Below are positions 6,729 to 16,050 of a stretch of DNA of 64,000 nt, piece by piece. The stretch comes from Nitrospinae bacterium bin107 (lineage in GTDB: Bacteria > UBA8248), in the NCBI GenBank assembly GCA_002238965.1, contig MPNJ01000003.1:186001-250000 (forward strand), given 5' to 3'. Position 1 is the stretch's first letter; each line of letters starts with the position of its first letter. Both the position numbers and the translations under genes were made by a program. The notes beneath the pieces are model-generated. The model ran no database searches. It was not told the origin of the DNA and worked only from the letters and a program-made list of their open reading frames with translations.

Positions 6729-7778
6729 CTACCCCCCGATCTCCTCACGCACGATGGCCGAGCCCTCGGCCATGGACTTGAGCTTGCCGAAGGCGACGTC
6801 GCGGGCCATGTATTTCATCCCGCAGTCGGGCGCCAGGATGAGCCGCTCGGGCGATATGTGCTCGAGCGCCGCCCGGATTCGCGCGGCCACGGTTTCGGGC
6901 GTTTCGATCTCGGGGTCGTCGTTGTCGATGACGCCCAGGATGATGGTCTTGTCCGGCAGCTTCTCCAGCACGGCGAGGTCGATGCCCGGCTGGGCCGCCT
7001 CGATGGATATCTGGTCGATGTCGCTCTCGTTGAGTTCCGGGAGGAAGGAATATGCGTCGGGCTTGCCGAGTCCCTGCCAGGCGTGGATGGCCGCGTAGCC
7101 GAAACACATGTGGAGAGCCGTGGTTCCTTCCACGCCCTTTAACGCCTCGCCGAGCACTTCCAGGGCGAATTCCCTGGCAATCTCCGCGCGCGCCTGCATG
7201 TAGGGCTCGTCTAACTGCACCACGTCGGCGCCTGCGGCGAACATGTCCTTCACCTCCTCGTTCACAGCGCGGGCGTAGTCGAGCGCCATCGCGCGCTGGT
7301 CGCCTCCGTAGTAGTCATCCTGCGCCTGCTGCGTCATGGTGAAGGGGCCCGGCAGCGTGATCTTGATTTGCCGGTCCGTATTGGCGCGCAGAAACTCCAC
7401 ATCGCTCACCTCGATGGGCCTTGCGCGGTGGATCTTGCCTATCACGCGGGGGACGGGATTGTCCCGGCCCGATCGGTCTTTCGCATAGCCGTGGTTCTCG
7501 GTATCGATGCCGCCCAGGGCCGTGGAGACGCGGTTCGAATAGCTCTCGCGGCGCGCCTCGCCGTCTGAGATGATGTCGATTCCCGCGCGCTCCATATCGC
7601 GAATCGCGAGGAGGGTGGCGTCATCCTGCGCGGCCTCTAAATACTCGGGCGGTATGCGCCACAATTCCTGTACGCGCACGCGCGGAGGAAGGCGCGTGTT
7701 GAGATTCTCGCGGTCGATGAGCCAGTCCGGCTGTGTGTAGCTGCCCACGACGGTGGTGGGCAGGAGCTTCTCAGGCAT
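6729..7778 (-). CDS. Cobalamin-independent methionine synthase-like protein (MetE C-terminal domain)
   Basis: The 349 residues correspond to the catalytic (C-terminal) half of MetE only; full MetE is about 750 residues. Zinc-ligand positions are visible as LHMCFGY (His-x-Cys) and APDCGMKYM (Cys). The start PTTVVGSYTQP is typical of the stand-alone subfamily. Such short proteins transfer methyl groups from a folate or corrinoid donor, or act on non-methionine substrates in catabolic clusters. Here the neighbours (ADH, flavin reductase) suggest C1 or demethylation metabolism rather than methionine supply, but this is inference. Good ribosome-binding site GAGGAGAG before the ATG. It lies 80 bp downstream of the ADH gene on the same strand. 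Confidence 0.82.
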   Translation of the reverse strand: MPEKLLPTTVVGSYTQPDWLIDRENLNTRLPPRVRVQELWRIPPEYLEAAQDDATLLAIRDMERAGIDIISDGEARRESYSNRVSTALGGIDTENHGYAKDRSGRDNPVPRVIGKIHRARPIEVSDVEFLRANTDRQIKITLPGPFTMTQQAQDDYYGGDQRAMALDYARAVNEEVKDMFAAGADVVQLDEPYMQARAEIAREFALEVLGEALKGVEGTTALHMCFGYAAIHAWQGLGKPDAYSFLPELNESDIDQISIEAAQPGIDLAVLEKLPDKTIILGVIDNDDPEIETPETVAARIRAALEHISPERLILAPDCGMKYMARDVAFGKLKSMAEGSAIVREEIGG

Positions 7779-7857
7779 GGATTTCTCTCCTCATGTCGCC
7801 GAAGCCGAACCCGGCTTCATGCGTCTCAAGCGTGGCTGCGCATTTCTCTCGAAAAAT

Positions 7858-8928
7858 CTAGGGCGTCAGCATCACCCGCATCACGCCGTCTTCTCGCGCC
7901 TTGAACATGCGCATCGCCTCGTTGAACTCATCGAGCGCGAATGAGTGCGTGAGCATCTTGTCGGTGGCGATGTGGCCGTCGGCGATGATCTGGATGGCCC
8001 TCGGGTAGCAGTTGGGCGAGCCGCGCCCGCCGAAAATGGCGATTTCGTCCAACACGATGCGGTCGGTGTTGAAAGGCGTCTCCTGGCCGCCGTTGATGCC
8101 TTCCAGCACCACGCGCCCGCCGCGCCGCGCCATGTCCACCGCCTGGCGCATCACCTCGGGCGGGCCTGCGCACTCGATGACGAGGTCCACCCCGCGGCCG
8201 TCGGTCTCGTTCATCACGACCTCGACGGGGTCTTCTTTCGTGATGTCGATGGTGCGGTCGGCGCCCAGTTCCTCCGCGATCCCCAGCCGGTAGCCGCGTC
8301 CGGTGATGAAGGTCTTGGAAGCGCCCATCATCTTCACGAGCTGGAGCACGGCGAGACCCAGCAGGCCGGGACCCAGGATCGCCACGGTGTCGGCCGGCTC
8401 GATGCCCGCGCGATCGATGGCGTGGAGCGCGATGACCACCTGGTTCACGATCACCGCGTCCTCCCACTTCATGGATTCGGGCATCTTGTGGAGGTTGTTC
8501 GCCGGAGCCAGGCCGTATTCGCTGAAAGCGCCGTTCGCCGTATGGCCCAGCAGCTTGTAGCCGCCGTCGGGCTTCGCGGCGTTCTCGCAGATGTGGTAAT
8601 CGCCCCGGATGCAGGTGGCGCAAGCGCCGCAGCCGACGGTCGGCTCCATGATGACGCGGTCGCCAATCTGCAGGTCGGTCTTCGCGCTGCTTCCGATGGC
8701 GGCCACCTCCCCGGCCCACTCGTGGCCCTGGATGAAGGGATAAAAGGGCGGCCACATCGGGCGCATGTGCCCCTCATAGATATGGATGTCCGTCCCACAG
8801 ATGCCGCAGGCGGCGACCTTCACCAGCACATGGTCGGGTTCGTAATCGGGAACGGGAATCTGCTCGATGCGCACCTCGTGCGCGTCATGTGTGACGGCGG
8901 CCTTCATGGTTTCTGGAATATTGCTCAT
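7858..8928 (-). CDS. Zinc-dependent medium-chain alcohol dehydrogenase (threonine/polyol dehydrogenase type)
   Basis: The product is 356 residues. The catalytic zinc region shows ACGICGTDIHIYEG (Cys near residue 38) and GHEWAGEV. The structural-zinc lobe has four Cys in GCGACATCIRGDYHICEN (about 97-112). The nucleotide-binding fold starts VAILGPGLLGLAVLQ. It should oxidise a secondary alcohol or threonine-like substrate with NAD(P). The start has GGGAGGGGAG 5 bases upstream. It is part of the minus-strand cluster with the flavin reductase (42 bp upstream) and the MetE-like gene (80 bp downstream). The actual substrate is not predictable. Confidence 0.9.
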   Translation of the reverse strand: MSNIPETMKAAVTHDAHEVRIEQIPVPDYEPDHVLVKVAACGICGTDIHIYEGHMRPMWPPFYPFIQGHEWAGEVAAIGSSAKTDLQIGDRVIMEPTVGCGACATCIRGDYHICENAAKPDGGYKLLGHTANGAFSEYGLAPANNLHKMPESMKWEDAVIVNQVVIALHAIDRAGIEPADTVAILGPGLLGLAVLQLVKMMGASKTFITGRGYRLGIAEELGADRTIDITKEDPVEVVMNETDGRGVDLVIECAGPPEVMRQAVDMARRGGRVVLEGINGGQETPFNTDRIVLDEIAIFGGRGSPNCYPRAIQIIADGHIATDKMLTHSFALDEFNEAMRMFKAREDGVMRVMLTP

Positions 8929-8970
8929 CTCACTCCCCTCCCTCGCTTAGAAGGATATCGATTATGACAA

Positions 8971-9615
8971 TCAGCCCTTGGGGCTGAACTGCGTCGTTTT
9001 CCTGTCTGGCCGCTGCATGTCGAACACGTCGTGCGAGCGGCAGTATCCGTTCCCCGCGAGCCTGCCTACAGGCCGGAGCAGAACGGGGTCGATGTATTTC
9101 CCCTCCTCTATCATCACGTCCTCGCGCACGTGCCAGCGCACCACCTCGCCGATGATGACGTTCGTCAGGTGCTCGCGCCCGTTCGTGATGAGGTGGCGGA
9201 ACTGGCACTCCATGGCCACCGGGGCCTCGGCGATGCGCGGCGCCTTCACGAGATCCGAATCGAGCGGCGTCAAGCCCGCTTCCTCGAACTCGCTCACCTC
9301 GAAGGGATAGTCGTCCGCGCAGATGTTCATCTGCTCCTCGAGGCCGTCCACCACCGTGTGGATGACGTATCCCTGCGTCTCCATGATGTTGCGCGCCGTG
9401 TCCTTGTAGGAACTTTCGCGAACGCCCACCGATATCGAGAGGAGCGGCGGGTCGTGGCCCACGCAGGTGAAGAAGCTGAAGGGCGCCAGGTTCGCGTGGC
9501 CGTCCGCGCTGATTGTGCTCACCCAGGCGATGGGCCTCGGTACGACGGAGCCGACGAGCAGGCGGTAGTTCTGCCGCCAGTGGTTATCGGCGGGATTGAT
9601 GGTTTTATAGTTCAT
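8971..9615 (-). CDS. Flavin reductase-like / FMN-binding split-barrel protein
   Basis: The 214 residues have the DIM6/NTAB-type flavin reductase core, including GSVVPRPIAWVSTIS (about 22-36), ANLAPFSFFTCVGHDPPL and the central VGVRESSYKDTARNI. These proteins bind FMN and reduce it with NAD(P)H for a partner oxygenase, or act as flavoproteins themselves. A paralogue with the same layout is at 62963-63586. No obvious flavin-dependent monooxygenase is in the cluster. AGGAGCATGAAAACGC precedes the ATG. It is read in the same direction as the ADH and VOC genes. Confidence 0.87.
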   Translation of the reverse strand: MNYKTINPADNHWRQNYRLLVGSVVPRPIAWVSTISADGHANLAPFSFFTCVGHDPPLLSISVGVRESSYKDTARNIMETQGYVIHTVVDGLEEQMNICADDYPFEVSEFEEAGLTPLDSDLVKAPRIAEAPVAMECQFRHLITNGREHLTNVIIGEVVRWHVREDVMIEEGKYIDPVLLRPVGRLAGNGYCRSHDVFDMQRPDRKTTQFSPKG

Positions 9616-9689
9616 GCGTTTTCATGCTCCTGTAGTTGTAAGCCCATTAGCGCGCAGTCGATGGCGAGCGTATTTATGGCCATAAAAAA

Positions 9690-10496
9690 TCACTGGCCCG
9701 AATCCGCCGACGCCATCGCGGATTCCATCGCCGTGAAGCACGCTCCCTGCGGGTCCATGATTCCGCCGATCCTCCCCACGTCGGGAACATCGATAGGGGG
9801 GAAAGTGCCCTGCCCGCCCAGGCTGATTGCCTTTTCGAGCGCGGCGGCGAAATTTTCCACCTGGAAATATACCCCCCAGTGCGGGGGCATCTCGCCCATC
9901 TCGGGGGTGAGTTCGATCATCCCGGCGCGCGGCTCCTCCCCGCTCATGAACACCGTGTAATCCCCGCCCGAGGGGTCTGGCATCACTGTGCTCGTCCAGC
10001 CGAACAGTTCGGCGTAAAACGAACCGGCGCGTTCTACGTCTTTCGTGAGCAGTTCATTCCAGTTGAGCGCGCCCGGCTCATTCATGATATCGGCGCCCTT
10101 GTGCGCCTTCGGCTGCCATAGGCACAGGAACGCCTCCCCCGGGTCGCGAATCATCGCCATGCGGCCCACGTCGAGCACGTCGCACGGTTCCTGGGCGGTC
10201 TGACCGCCGAGTTCCACCGCCTTCTTCACGGTCTCATCGGCGTTTTCCACCGACACGTAGCTCTGCCAGAAAGAGGGGTGGCCGCTCTCCAGCATTCCCG
10301 GAAACATCTCGAACATGGCGCAAACCTGTTTTCCGTCTTTCGAGAATATTGTGTAGACGGCTTCCTCCATCACGGGCCGATCCTCAAACGTCCAGCCGAA
10401 CAGGGCCGTATAGAAATCCTTGGCGACGCCCACCTCCTTCGCCACCAGATCGGCCCAGCAAAAACTCTCCGGTGCGTATTTCCTTTCCTCGGACAC
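9690..10496 (-). CDS. Two-domain VOC (glyoxalase/bleomycin-resistance fold) protein
   Basis: The 268 residues form two similar VOC halves (about 1-125 and 135-260). Each begins with an E/SFCWADLV or ALNWNELLT strand followed by AKDFYTALFGWTFE or AGSFYAELFGWTST. Each ends with a DVGRMAMIRDP or DVGRIGGIMDP segment, a glyoxalase-like hallmark. This matches the CFP30B-type hydroxylase/glyoxalase-like family; reaction unknown. I chose GTG at 10496 because GGAGG lies 10 bases before it; an ATG at 10505 touches the same site and is less likely, and the frame continues upstream to 10598. It heads the minus-strand metabolic cluster. Confidence 0.85.
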   Translation of the reverse strand: MSEERKYAPESFCWADLVAKEVGVAKDFYTALFGWTFEDRPVMEEAVYTIFSKDGKQVCAMFEMFPGMLESGHPSFWQSYVSVENADETVKKAVELGGQTAQEPCDVLDVGRMAMIRDPGEAFLCLWQPKAHKGADIMNEPGALNWNELLTKDVERAGSFYAELFGWTSTVMPDPSGGDYTVFMSGEEPRAGMIELTPEMGEMPPHWGVYFQVENFAAALEKAISLGGQGTFPPIDVPDVGRIGGIMDPQGACFTAMESAMASADSGQ

Positions 10497-10668
10497 GAAT
10501 TTCATTCCTCCATGGATGACGGCGAATGACACGAAATGAATTCCCTGGATGATAACGGCAAATAATGATCGGGCATGAGGCCTTTCGCGATTGACCACTC
10601 AATACTGCTTCAGCCCTCTGGGAATCGGGCGAAAATCATAGCGCGAAGGGGCGGCGGCGAACAAGCGC

Positions 10669-12804
10669 TCATGCGTCCTCGTCGTATTCATATCGCAGGC
10701 CGTCGGGCTCGTCGGGGTCGGCGAGACGAGAAACAGGCGCCGGGGTCTCTTCATCCTGTGGGGTCTCTATCGCCTCCTCTTCCAGCAGCCAGCGCTCATA
10801 CAGTTCTCCGGGCAGTTCTTCCACATATCTCGAAAGCCGGGAGAACGCCCCCATCTTCCACGCCTCGCTCTCGAGCATGGGCTGGCACATGTAGAGCTCG
10901 TCCTTCGCCCGCGTGAGGGCGACGTAGAAAAGCCGCCGCTCCTCTTCTTCACCTCCGGGGTCCGCCAGCGAGCGCGTCGAGGGAAAGCGGGTGTCGGTGA
11001 GCCAGAGGAGGAACACCGCCTTCCACTCCAGCCCCTTCGCCTGATGAACCGAAGTCAGGACCATCGACTCGTCCGGCTCGTCTTGATCGCCCGGGGCCGC
11101 GGGTCCTGCGGCGGCGGCCGTTCCCATGAGCGCGAGTTCCGAGAGGAACGCCGTCGCCTCATCGTACTGCACCGCGTATTCCGCGAGTTGGCGCACGTCC
11201 TCGATGCGCGTTTCGGCATCTTCGAAGGTGTTCTCGACATATTCCTGATAGAACCGATCCAGCACGAGGTTTATCATCTCCGTCGGCGGGAGGGCGGATT
11301 GCTCAACGCCCTTAACCGCGCGCGGCGCGCCCGTCAGATCGACGACCAGCTTGCTGAAAGTTTCGAAACCCTTGCGCGCGTTCCCGGGGACGGAACCCAC
11401 TTCGCCGCTCGCGAGAAAAGAGAAGGGCTCCTCATATATTTTCACCTGCTCCCACACCCTGTGCGCCGTCACGTCCCCCACGCCGGGCAGGAGCTTGAGC
11501 GCGCGCTTCCAGGCCAATTCGTCCGCAGGTGAACTCACGAGCCTCAAGAACGCCGTGACGTCCTTGATGTGGCGCTGCTCGAAAAAGCGCAGCCCGCTCC
11601 TGATCTCGAAGGGAATGCCCCGGCGCGTGAGCTCCATCTGAAGCTCCATGGAGTGGTAGTGCGCCCGGTAGAGCACCGCGATCTGGGAGAGCGGCACGTC
11701 CTCCTCATCGCGCAGCGCCAGCGTGCGGTCGACCACGAAGTCGGCCTGCTGCATGGCGTCGCGCGCGGCCACGAGGGCGGGCTTCATTCCCTCGCCGCGC
11801 GTGGATTTCAGGTTTTTCTCGAACTGGCGCTTGTTGCGGGCGATGGAAGCGTTGGCCAACTCGAGAATAGAGGCCGTGCTCCTGTAGTTTTCCTCCAGGC
11901 GGAAGAGCCTGGCGTCCGGGTATCGCTCGGGAAAGGTGATGATGTTCTCGAAATGAGCACCCCGGAAGCTGTAGATGCTCTGCGCGTCATCTCCCACCAC
12001 GGTGACGTTTTTCTGCTCTCCGGCGAGGAGGTCCACCAGGTCGGCCTGCACCTTGTTCGTGTCCTGGTATTCATCCACAAGGATGTAGCGAAAGCGCGCC
12101 TGGAGTTCTTTGCGCACCTCCTCGTGCTCTGCGAGGAGGTTCCGCGTGAGAGAGAGCAGTCCCGAGAAATCCACCGCCTGGATCTCTTTCTTGCGCTTCT
12201 CGTAATGGCTGGCGATTTGCTCTATCTCGCCCAGGCGGTCCGCCAGGTATGAATACCGGTTCAGCAACGTCTCCGCCACGCTGCGGTCGGTATCTGCGGC
12301 GAGGGCGAATATCGCTTCCAGCACGCGGCCTCTCGGGAAATATTTCTCCTTCGGGTCGAACCCCGCGAGGCGGATGCACTCGGTCACCAGATCGGCTGCG
12401 TCTTCTCTGTCCAGGATGGTGAAGTTCGGCTCATAACCCATGAGGCTCCCGTAGCGCCTCAGTATCAGATTCCCCACGTGGTGGAACGTGCCGCCCCACA
12501 CGCGCCGCGCGTCCGTCTGGATGAGGGAGGCGGCCCGGTGGAGCATCTCGCGCGCCGCCTTGTTCGTAAAGGTGACGAGGAGGATGGATTCGGGCGCGAC
12601 GCCGTCTTCCACGAGGCGCGCGAGGCGGTAGGTGATGGTGTGCGTCTTGCCGCTGCCCGCGCCCGCGATGACGAGAAGCGGGCCCCCGCCCGCCATCACG
12701 ACTTCCAGTTGCTGGGGGTTGAGCTTTTCCTCATACGCCTTGCGCCGCGCGGGCGAAGGCGCGGGCCGCTTCAGCGTATAGGTCCTGTGCTCTCTCGCAC
12801 TCAT
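10669..12804 (-). CDS. UvrD/PcrA-type ATP-dependent DNA helicase (SF1A)
   Basis: The 711 residues include the Q-motif LNPQQLEVV (28-36), Walker A GAGSGKT (48-54), motif Ia LVTFTNKAAREM, motif II DEYQDTN, motif III VVGDDAQSIYSFRGA, motif IV-V material (LEENYRSTASIL, TSVHQAKGLEWKAVF) and motif VI EEERRLFYVALTRAKDELY. It unwinds DNA 3' to 5' in repair or plasmid/phage replication. The C-terminus is acidic, unlike the Tudor-like tail of classical UvrD/PcrA. The start ATG has only a weak ribosome-binding site. It is monocistronic; the VOC gene begins 172 bp downstream on the same strand. Confidence 0.93.
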   Translation of the reverse strand: MSAREHRTYTLKRPAPSPARRKAYEEKLNPQQLEVVMAGGGPLLVIAGAGSGKTHTITYRLARLVEDGVAPESILLVTFTNKAAREMLHRAASLIQTDARRVWGGTFHHVGNLILRRYGSLMGYEPNFTILDREDAADLVTECIRLAGFDPKEKYFPRGRVLEAIFALAADTDRSVAETLLNRYSYLADRLGEIEQIASHYEKRKKEIQAVDFSGLLSLTRNLLAEHEEVRKELQARFRYILVDEYQDTNKVQADLVDLLAGEQKNVTVVGDDAQSIYSFRGAHFENIITFPERYPDARLFRLEENYRSTASILELANASIARNKRQFEKNLKSTRGEGMKPALVAARDAMQQADFVVDRTLALRDEEDVPLSQIAVLYRAHYHSMELQMELTRRGIPFEIRSGLRFFEQRHIKDVTAFLRLVSSPADELAWKRALKLLPGVGDVTAHRVWEQVKIYEEPFSFLASGEVGSVPGNARKGFETFSKLVVDLTGAPRAVKGVEQSALPPTEMINLVLDRFYQEYVENTFEDAETRIEDVRQLAEYAVQYDEATAFLSELALMGTAAAAGPAAPGDQDEPDESMVLTSVHQAKGLEWKAVFLLWLTDTRFPSTRSLADPGGEEEERRLFYVALTRAKDELYMCQPMLESEAWKMGAFSRLSRYVEELPGELYERWLLEEEAIETPQDEETPAPVSRLADPDEPDGLRYEYDEDA

Positions 12805-12925
12805 TTTAATATTCTCAGGTGTGGGTCAAACTTGCAGTTCTTGTCCAAACAACGCGCAGATGAAGCGCCCCCGTCATTCCAGCACCTTAACGCTTCTTGG
12901 CGAAACGGCCCAACTGCCCATTCGG

Positions 12926-12955
12926 TTGACAGGCGAACGCCCCCGAAGCTAAGGT
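12926..12955 (+). promoter_or_regulatory. Possible sigma-70 promoter of the small membrane protein gene
   Basis: TTGACA (12926-12931) is a perfect -35 box. The -10 region 17-18 bases on (CTAAGG/TAAGGT) is poor. It precedes the ATG at 12992 by about 40 bases. Confidence 0.35.
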
Positions 12956-12991
12956 GAATCCATACACGAAATCACAGGCCGGAGCGTTCAG

Positions 12992-13183
12992 ATGGGCGGA
13001 TACCAGACATTCCTCGACGGGGTGGCCCTGGGCTTTTTCCTGGGATTCATCGCCTTTTATCTGCTGTACCGCTACATGGCGTCCAAGCGGAAAATACCGA
13101 AAACCGAGGTCGACCACCTCGTCGACGATATTCAGGACTACTACCGGAACGTCTCCGACCCCGAAGGCAAGGACTACGACTGA
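12992..13183 (+). CDS. Small single-pass membrane protein
   Basis: The 63 residues have an N-terminal hydrophobic helix (VALGFFLGFIAFYLLYRYMA, about 11-30) followed by basic residues and an acidic tail (TEVDHLVDDIQDYY). The topology would be N-out, C-in. I recognise no family. It is flanked by a perfect -35 box upstream and by the divergent helicase gene and the convergent phosphatase gene. The codon pattern is consistent with coding, and the frame is short but clean. No strong ribosome-binding site (GGAGCGTTCAG before the ATG). Confidence 0.6.
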   Translation: MGGYQTFLDGVALGFFLGFIAFYLLYRYMASKRKIPKTEVDHLVDDIQDYYRNVSDPEGKDYD

Positions 13184-13210
13184 GCCGCGCGTTCACCTCG
13201 CAACCCATCC

Positions 13211-13858
13211 TCAGATATAAGGCTGATACGGGTTCCGCTCCGAGACGGGCGCGTCTTGTAAGTGCGCCAGGGAGTTCATCGTCACGACGCTCCAGCCCCG
13301 CTCGGGCGTATGCTCGATGATGTTCATCGCGGCGTTGTGCTGACGTATCCGCCTGAAGCCGTTGAGCTCCACGCCCAGAATCAGGCACAGGATCATGATG
13401 ATCGCCAGATTGTGGCTCACCGCGGCGATGACCTCGTTTTCATGCGCCGCGAGGAAGCGCTCCATCGTGGCCCAGGCCCGCTCCTGCAACTCCGCGAGCG
13501 TCTCGCCGCCCGGCATGCGCGCGCGAGCGGGCTGGTTCCACCATACGTGCATGAAATCGGGGTGCGTTTCGGGAAGTCTGCGAAAGGGCTCTCCCTCGAG
13601 TTCGCCCTGGTTCAGCTCGGCGATGCCCGCCTCCTCGTGCAGGGGCGCGTCGAGAGCGTGCGCGACAATCTCGGCGGTGCGCCTCGCGCGGCTCAGCGGA
13701 CTCGCATAGACGCGAACGATCGGGCGTCCGCGCAGCGCGCATGCGAGCGCTTCGGCCTGAGCGACGCCCACGTCGTTGAGCGCAGTGTCAGAGACGCCCT
13801 GTATGCGCTGTTCGACGTTCCAGTCCGTCTCACCGTGTCGCAAGAGATAGAGAAGCAA
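13211..13858 (-). CDS. Histidine phosphatase family protein
   Basis: The 215 residues carry the RHG motif YLLRHGETDWN at the very start (catalytic His about residue 8), the second Arg in YASPLSRARRTAEIV, the proton-donor Glu in GELEGEPF and the second His in AAVSHNLAII. The fold is that of cobalamin/phosphoglycerate-mutase-like phosphatases; the substrate is unknown. I chose the TTG at 13858 because GGAG lies 10 bases upstream; another TTG at 13867 is possible. It is the third gene of the miaB operon, 44 bp after the bifunctional-nuclease gene. Confidence 0.88.
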   Translation of the reverse strand: MLLYLLRHGETDWNVEQRIQGVSDTALNDVGVAQAEALACALRGRPIVRVYASPLSRARRTAEIVAHALDAPLHEEAGIAELNQGELEGEPFRRLPETHPDFMHVWWNQPARARMPGGETLAELQERAWATMERFLAAHENEVIAAVSHNLAIIMILCLILGVELNGFRRIRQHNAAMNIIEHTPERGWSVVTMNSLAHLQDAPVSERNPYQPYI

Positions 13859-13902
13859 AGCTGTCAAACTCCGGTGGGGGCGACGCCCGGGCGAGCCTCG
13901 CC

Positions 13903-14466
13903 TTAGTTGTTGTCCTCTTTCAGAAAGTCATCGGGCTTGAGGTCCTTGAGCCATTCCTTGATGTCTTCGGGCTCCTCCTCCATCGGCTTTTCCGACTCGG
14001 GGGGATTGTCTTCTCCTCCGCGCACCTCCATGCCGGAGACACCCTCTTTCACTTCCTCTTCGTTGAACTGGATGCTCTTCGCCTCCTCGAGCACCTTCTC
14101 CTCCACGAAAATCGGGCTTTCCATGCGCAGGGCCACGGCGATGGCGTCTGAGGGTCTCGAGTCGACGACGATTTCCGAGCTGTTCACGGAAAGATGTATT
14201 TCGGCGAAAAATGTATTGTCCCGCAGATCGTTGATGAGGATTTTATCCACCTTGCCCTTCAAGTCGTTGATCATGTTCTTGATCAGATCGTGGGTCATCG
14301 GACGCGGCGTCTCGAAGCTCTCGATCTCGCGCGCGATGGCGTGCGCCTCGAAAATGCCTACCCATATGGGCAGCGCTCGATCTCCCTCGGTCTCGCGAAG
14401 CACCACAATCGGAACATTGGTGTGCGGATCGAGCGTGAGGCCCTTGACTTTCATCTCGATCATCAT
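13903..14466 (-). CDS. Bifunctional nuclease family protein (DUF151/BFN)
   Basis: The 187 residues contain the BFN domain (about 1-135), with LRETEGDRALPIWVGIFEA near the start, the DNTFFAEIHLSV strand pair and the DSRPSDAIAVALRMESPIFV segment that defines the family. The C-terminal 45 residues are strongly acidic (Glu/Asp rich). Family members have been reported to cleave DNA and RNA; the cellular role is unclear. The ATG overlaps the TGA of miaB (ATGA), so the two are translated together. Confidence 0.9.
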   Translation of the reverse strand: MMIEMKVKGLTLDPHTNVPIVVLRETEGDRALPIWVGIFEAHAIAREIESFETPRPMTHDLIKNMINDLKGKVDKILINDLRDNTFFAEIHLSVNSSEIVVDSRPSDAIAVALRMESPIFVEEKVLEEAKSIQFNEEEVKEGVSGMEVRGGEDNPPESEKPMEEEPEDIKEWLKDLKPDDFLKEDNN

Positions 14467-15857
14467 GCGTCTTCCTCCATCGCCACGGCGCTTGGCGGCG
14501 AGACTCCGGCCAGAGAGTGAATGCCGCCCCTCATGATTTTCACCTCGACCACATCCCCAGGCTCCGGTGTAAAACCCTCCGCGTATAATTGTACCCTGTG
14601 ATTGCCTCGACTGCGACCCGCATACCAGTTCGAATCCGTTTCATCGGCAAAATTCACGCAGCCCGCGCATCCTGCGGGCGCGCTCTTGGGCTTCACGGCT
14701 CCTTCCACCATCACCTCCTGAACGCCGCCGACGAGTTCCGCATGCAGATTCTCCGTCATCTCGCGCTGCACCCGGCTCGCCTCCTCGAAGCGTTCTGTGA
14801 GCACTTCATCGGGAAGGGTGTCCGTCATGTCGAACGCGGGCGTTCCGGGCCGGGGGGAGTATTTGAACATGTAAATGTTGTCGTAGCGCGCCTCGCGCAA
14901 AATGCGGAGCGTACCCTCGAAATCCTCGTCCCGCTCGCCGGGGAAGCCGATGATGACGTCAGAAGTCAACACCCCGTTCTTTACTCGCTCCCTGAAGAGG
15001 GAAACCTTTTCGAGATACTCTTCCGCCGAATAGCCGCGCTCCATGCGCGCGAGCACCGCGTCCGCCCCCGATTGAACCGGAAGATGAAGATGCTCGCACA
15101 CTTTTGAGGATTCCCCCATTGCGTCGACCATATCCTCATCACAATCATTTGGATGCGACGTCATGAAGCGGATGCGCGCGAGCCCGTCCACCTTGTTCAG
15201 GCGCCTGAGCAGTCCACCGAAGGAAAGCTCATCCGGTGATTTGAGACCGTAGGAGTTCACGTTCTGGCCAAGGAGCGTGACCTCCCGGAAACCCTCCTCT
15301 ACCGCACGCTCTACTTCTTCCACGATAAGTTCGCTCGGCTTGCTCCACTCGGGACCGCGCGTATAGGGCACGACGCAGAAGGTGCAGAAATTATCGCATC
15401 CGCGCGCAATGCTCACGAAAGCGTTCAGCCCGCCTCCGCGCACCATCGGAGCGAGTTCTGTGAAATCAGGCGCGATGGGCTCGGTATCGACCACCCGGCG
15501 CTCCTCCATCTCCTCGAGCAGCATCGGGAGCTTGGCGATGTTCTGGGTGCCGAAGACGAGGTCGACCGCTTTGCCGCGCTTCGCAATCGCCTCCCCGTCG
15601 CGCGTGGCGAAACAGCCGCACACGCCGACTTTGAGGGCGGGATTCGTTTTCTTGAGCTTGTCGAGGCGCCCGATCTGGCTATAAACCTTCTGCTCCGCCT
15701 TGTCGCGTATCGAGCAGGTGTTCAGCAGTATGAGGTCGGCCGCTTCGTTAGATTCGGTCTCCTCATACCCTTCAGCTTCCAGATATCCGGTAATCGTCTC
15801 CGTATCGTAGCGGTTCATCTGGCAGCCGTATGTGAAAATCTTGAACTTCTTGCTCAA
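14463..15857 (-). CDS. miaB: tRNA-2-methylthio-N6-isopentenyladenosine37 synthase MiaB
   Basis: The 464 residues show the UPF0004 domain with Cys12, Cys48 and Cys82 for the auxiliary 4Fe-4S cluster, the radical-SAM triad C154-x3-C158-x2-C161 (ARGCDNFCTFC) and a C-terminal TRAM domain. MiaB adds a methylthio group to i6A37 of tRNAs reading UNN codons. The CSIRDKAEQKVYSQIGRL helix is typical of MiaB rather than MtaB or RimO. The start is TTG with GGAGAG 7 bases before it. It is the first gene of an operon with the BFN and histidine phosphatase genes. Confidence 0.95.
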   Translation of the reverse strand: MSKKFKIFTYGCQMNRYDTETITGYLEAEGYEETESNEAADLILLNTCSIRDKAEQKVYSQIGRLDKLKKTNPALKVGVCGCFATRDGEAIAKRGKAVDLVFGTQNIAKLPMLLEEMEERRVVDTEPIAPDFTELAPMVRGGGLNAFVSIARGCDNFCTFCVVPYTRGPEWSKPSELIVEEVERAVEEGFREVTLLGQNVNSYGLKSPDELSFGGLLRRLNKVDGLARIRFMTSHPNDCDEDMVDAMGESSKVCEHLHLPVQSGADAVLARMERGYSAEEYLEKVSLFRERVKNGVLTSDVIIGFPGERDEDFEGTLRILREARYDNIYMFKYSPRPGTPAFDMTDTLPDEVLTERFEEASRVQREMTENLHAELVGGVQEVMVEGAVKPKSAPAGCAGCVNFADETDSNWYAGRSRGNHRVQLYAEGFTPEPGDVVEVKIMRGGIHSLAGVSPPSAVAMEEDA

Positions 15858-16050
15858 AACACACTCTCCATTATCCGCCCGGCCATCGACGCAACGAAAC
15901 TCCTGGGCGGCGCGGGTTGCGGGAAATCATTGGGGCCATATTGCGAGGGCGCGTTTTCGATGTCAACTTGAATGATGGAAAAGAACCTTCGATTTTGTTA
16001 AAGCTGTCGAGGGTTTGCAATTATTTCTCCTGCAGAGCGGGATGAATGCC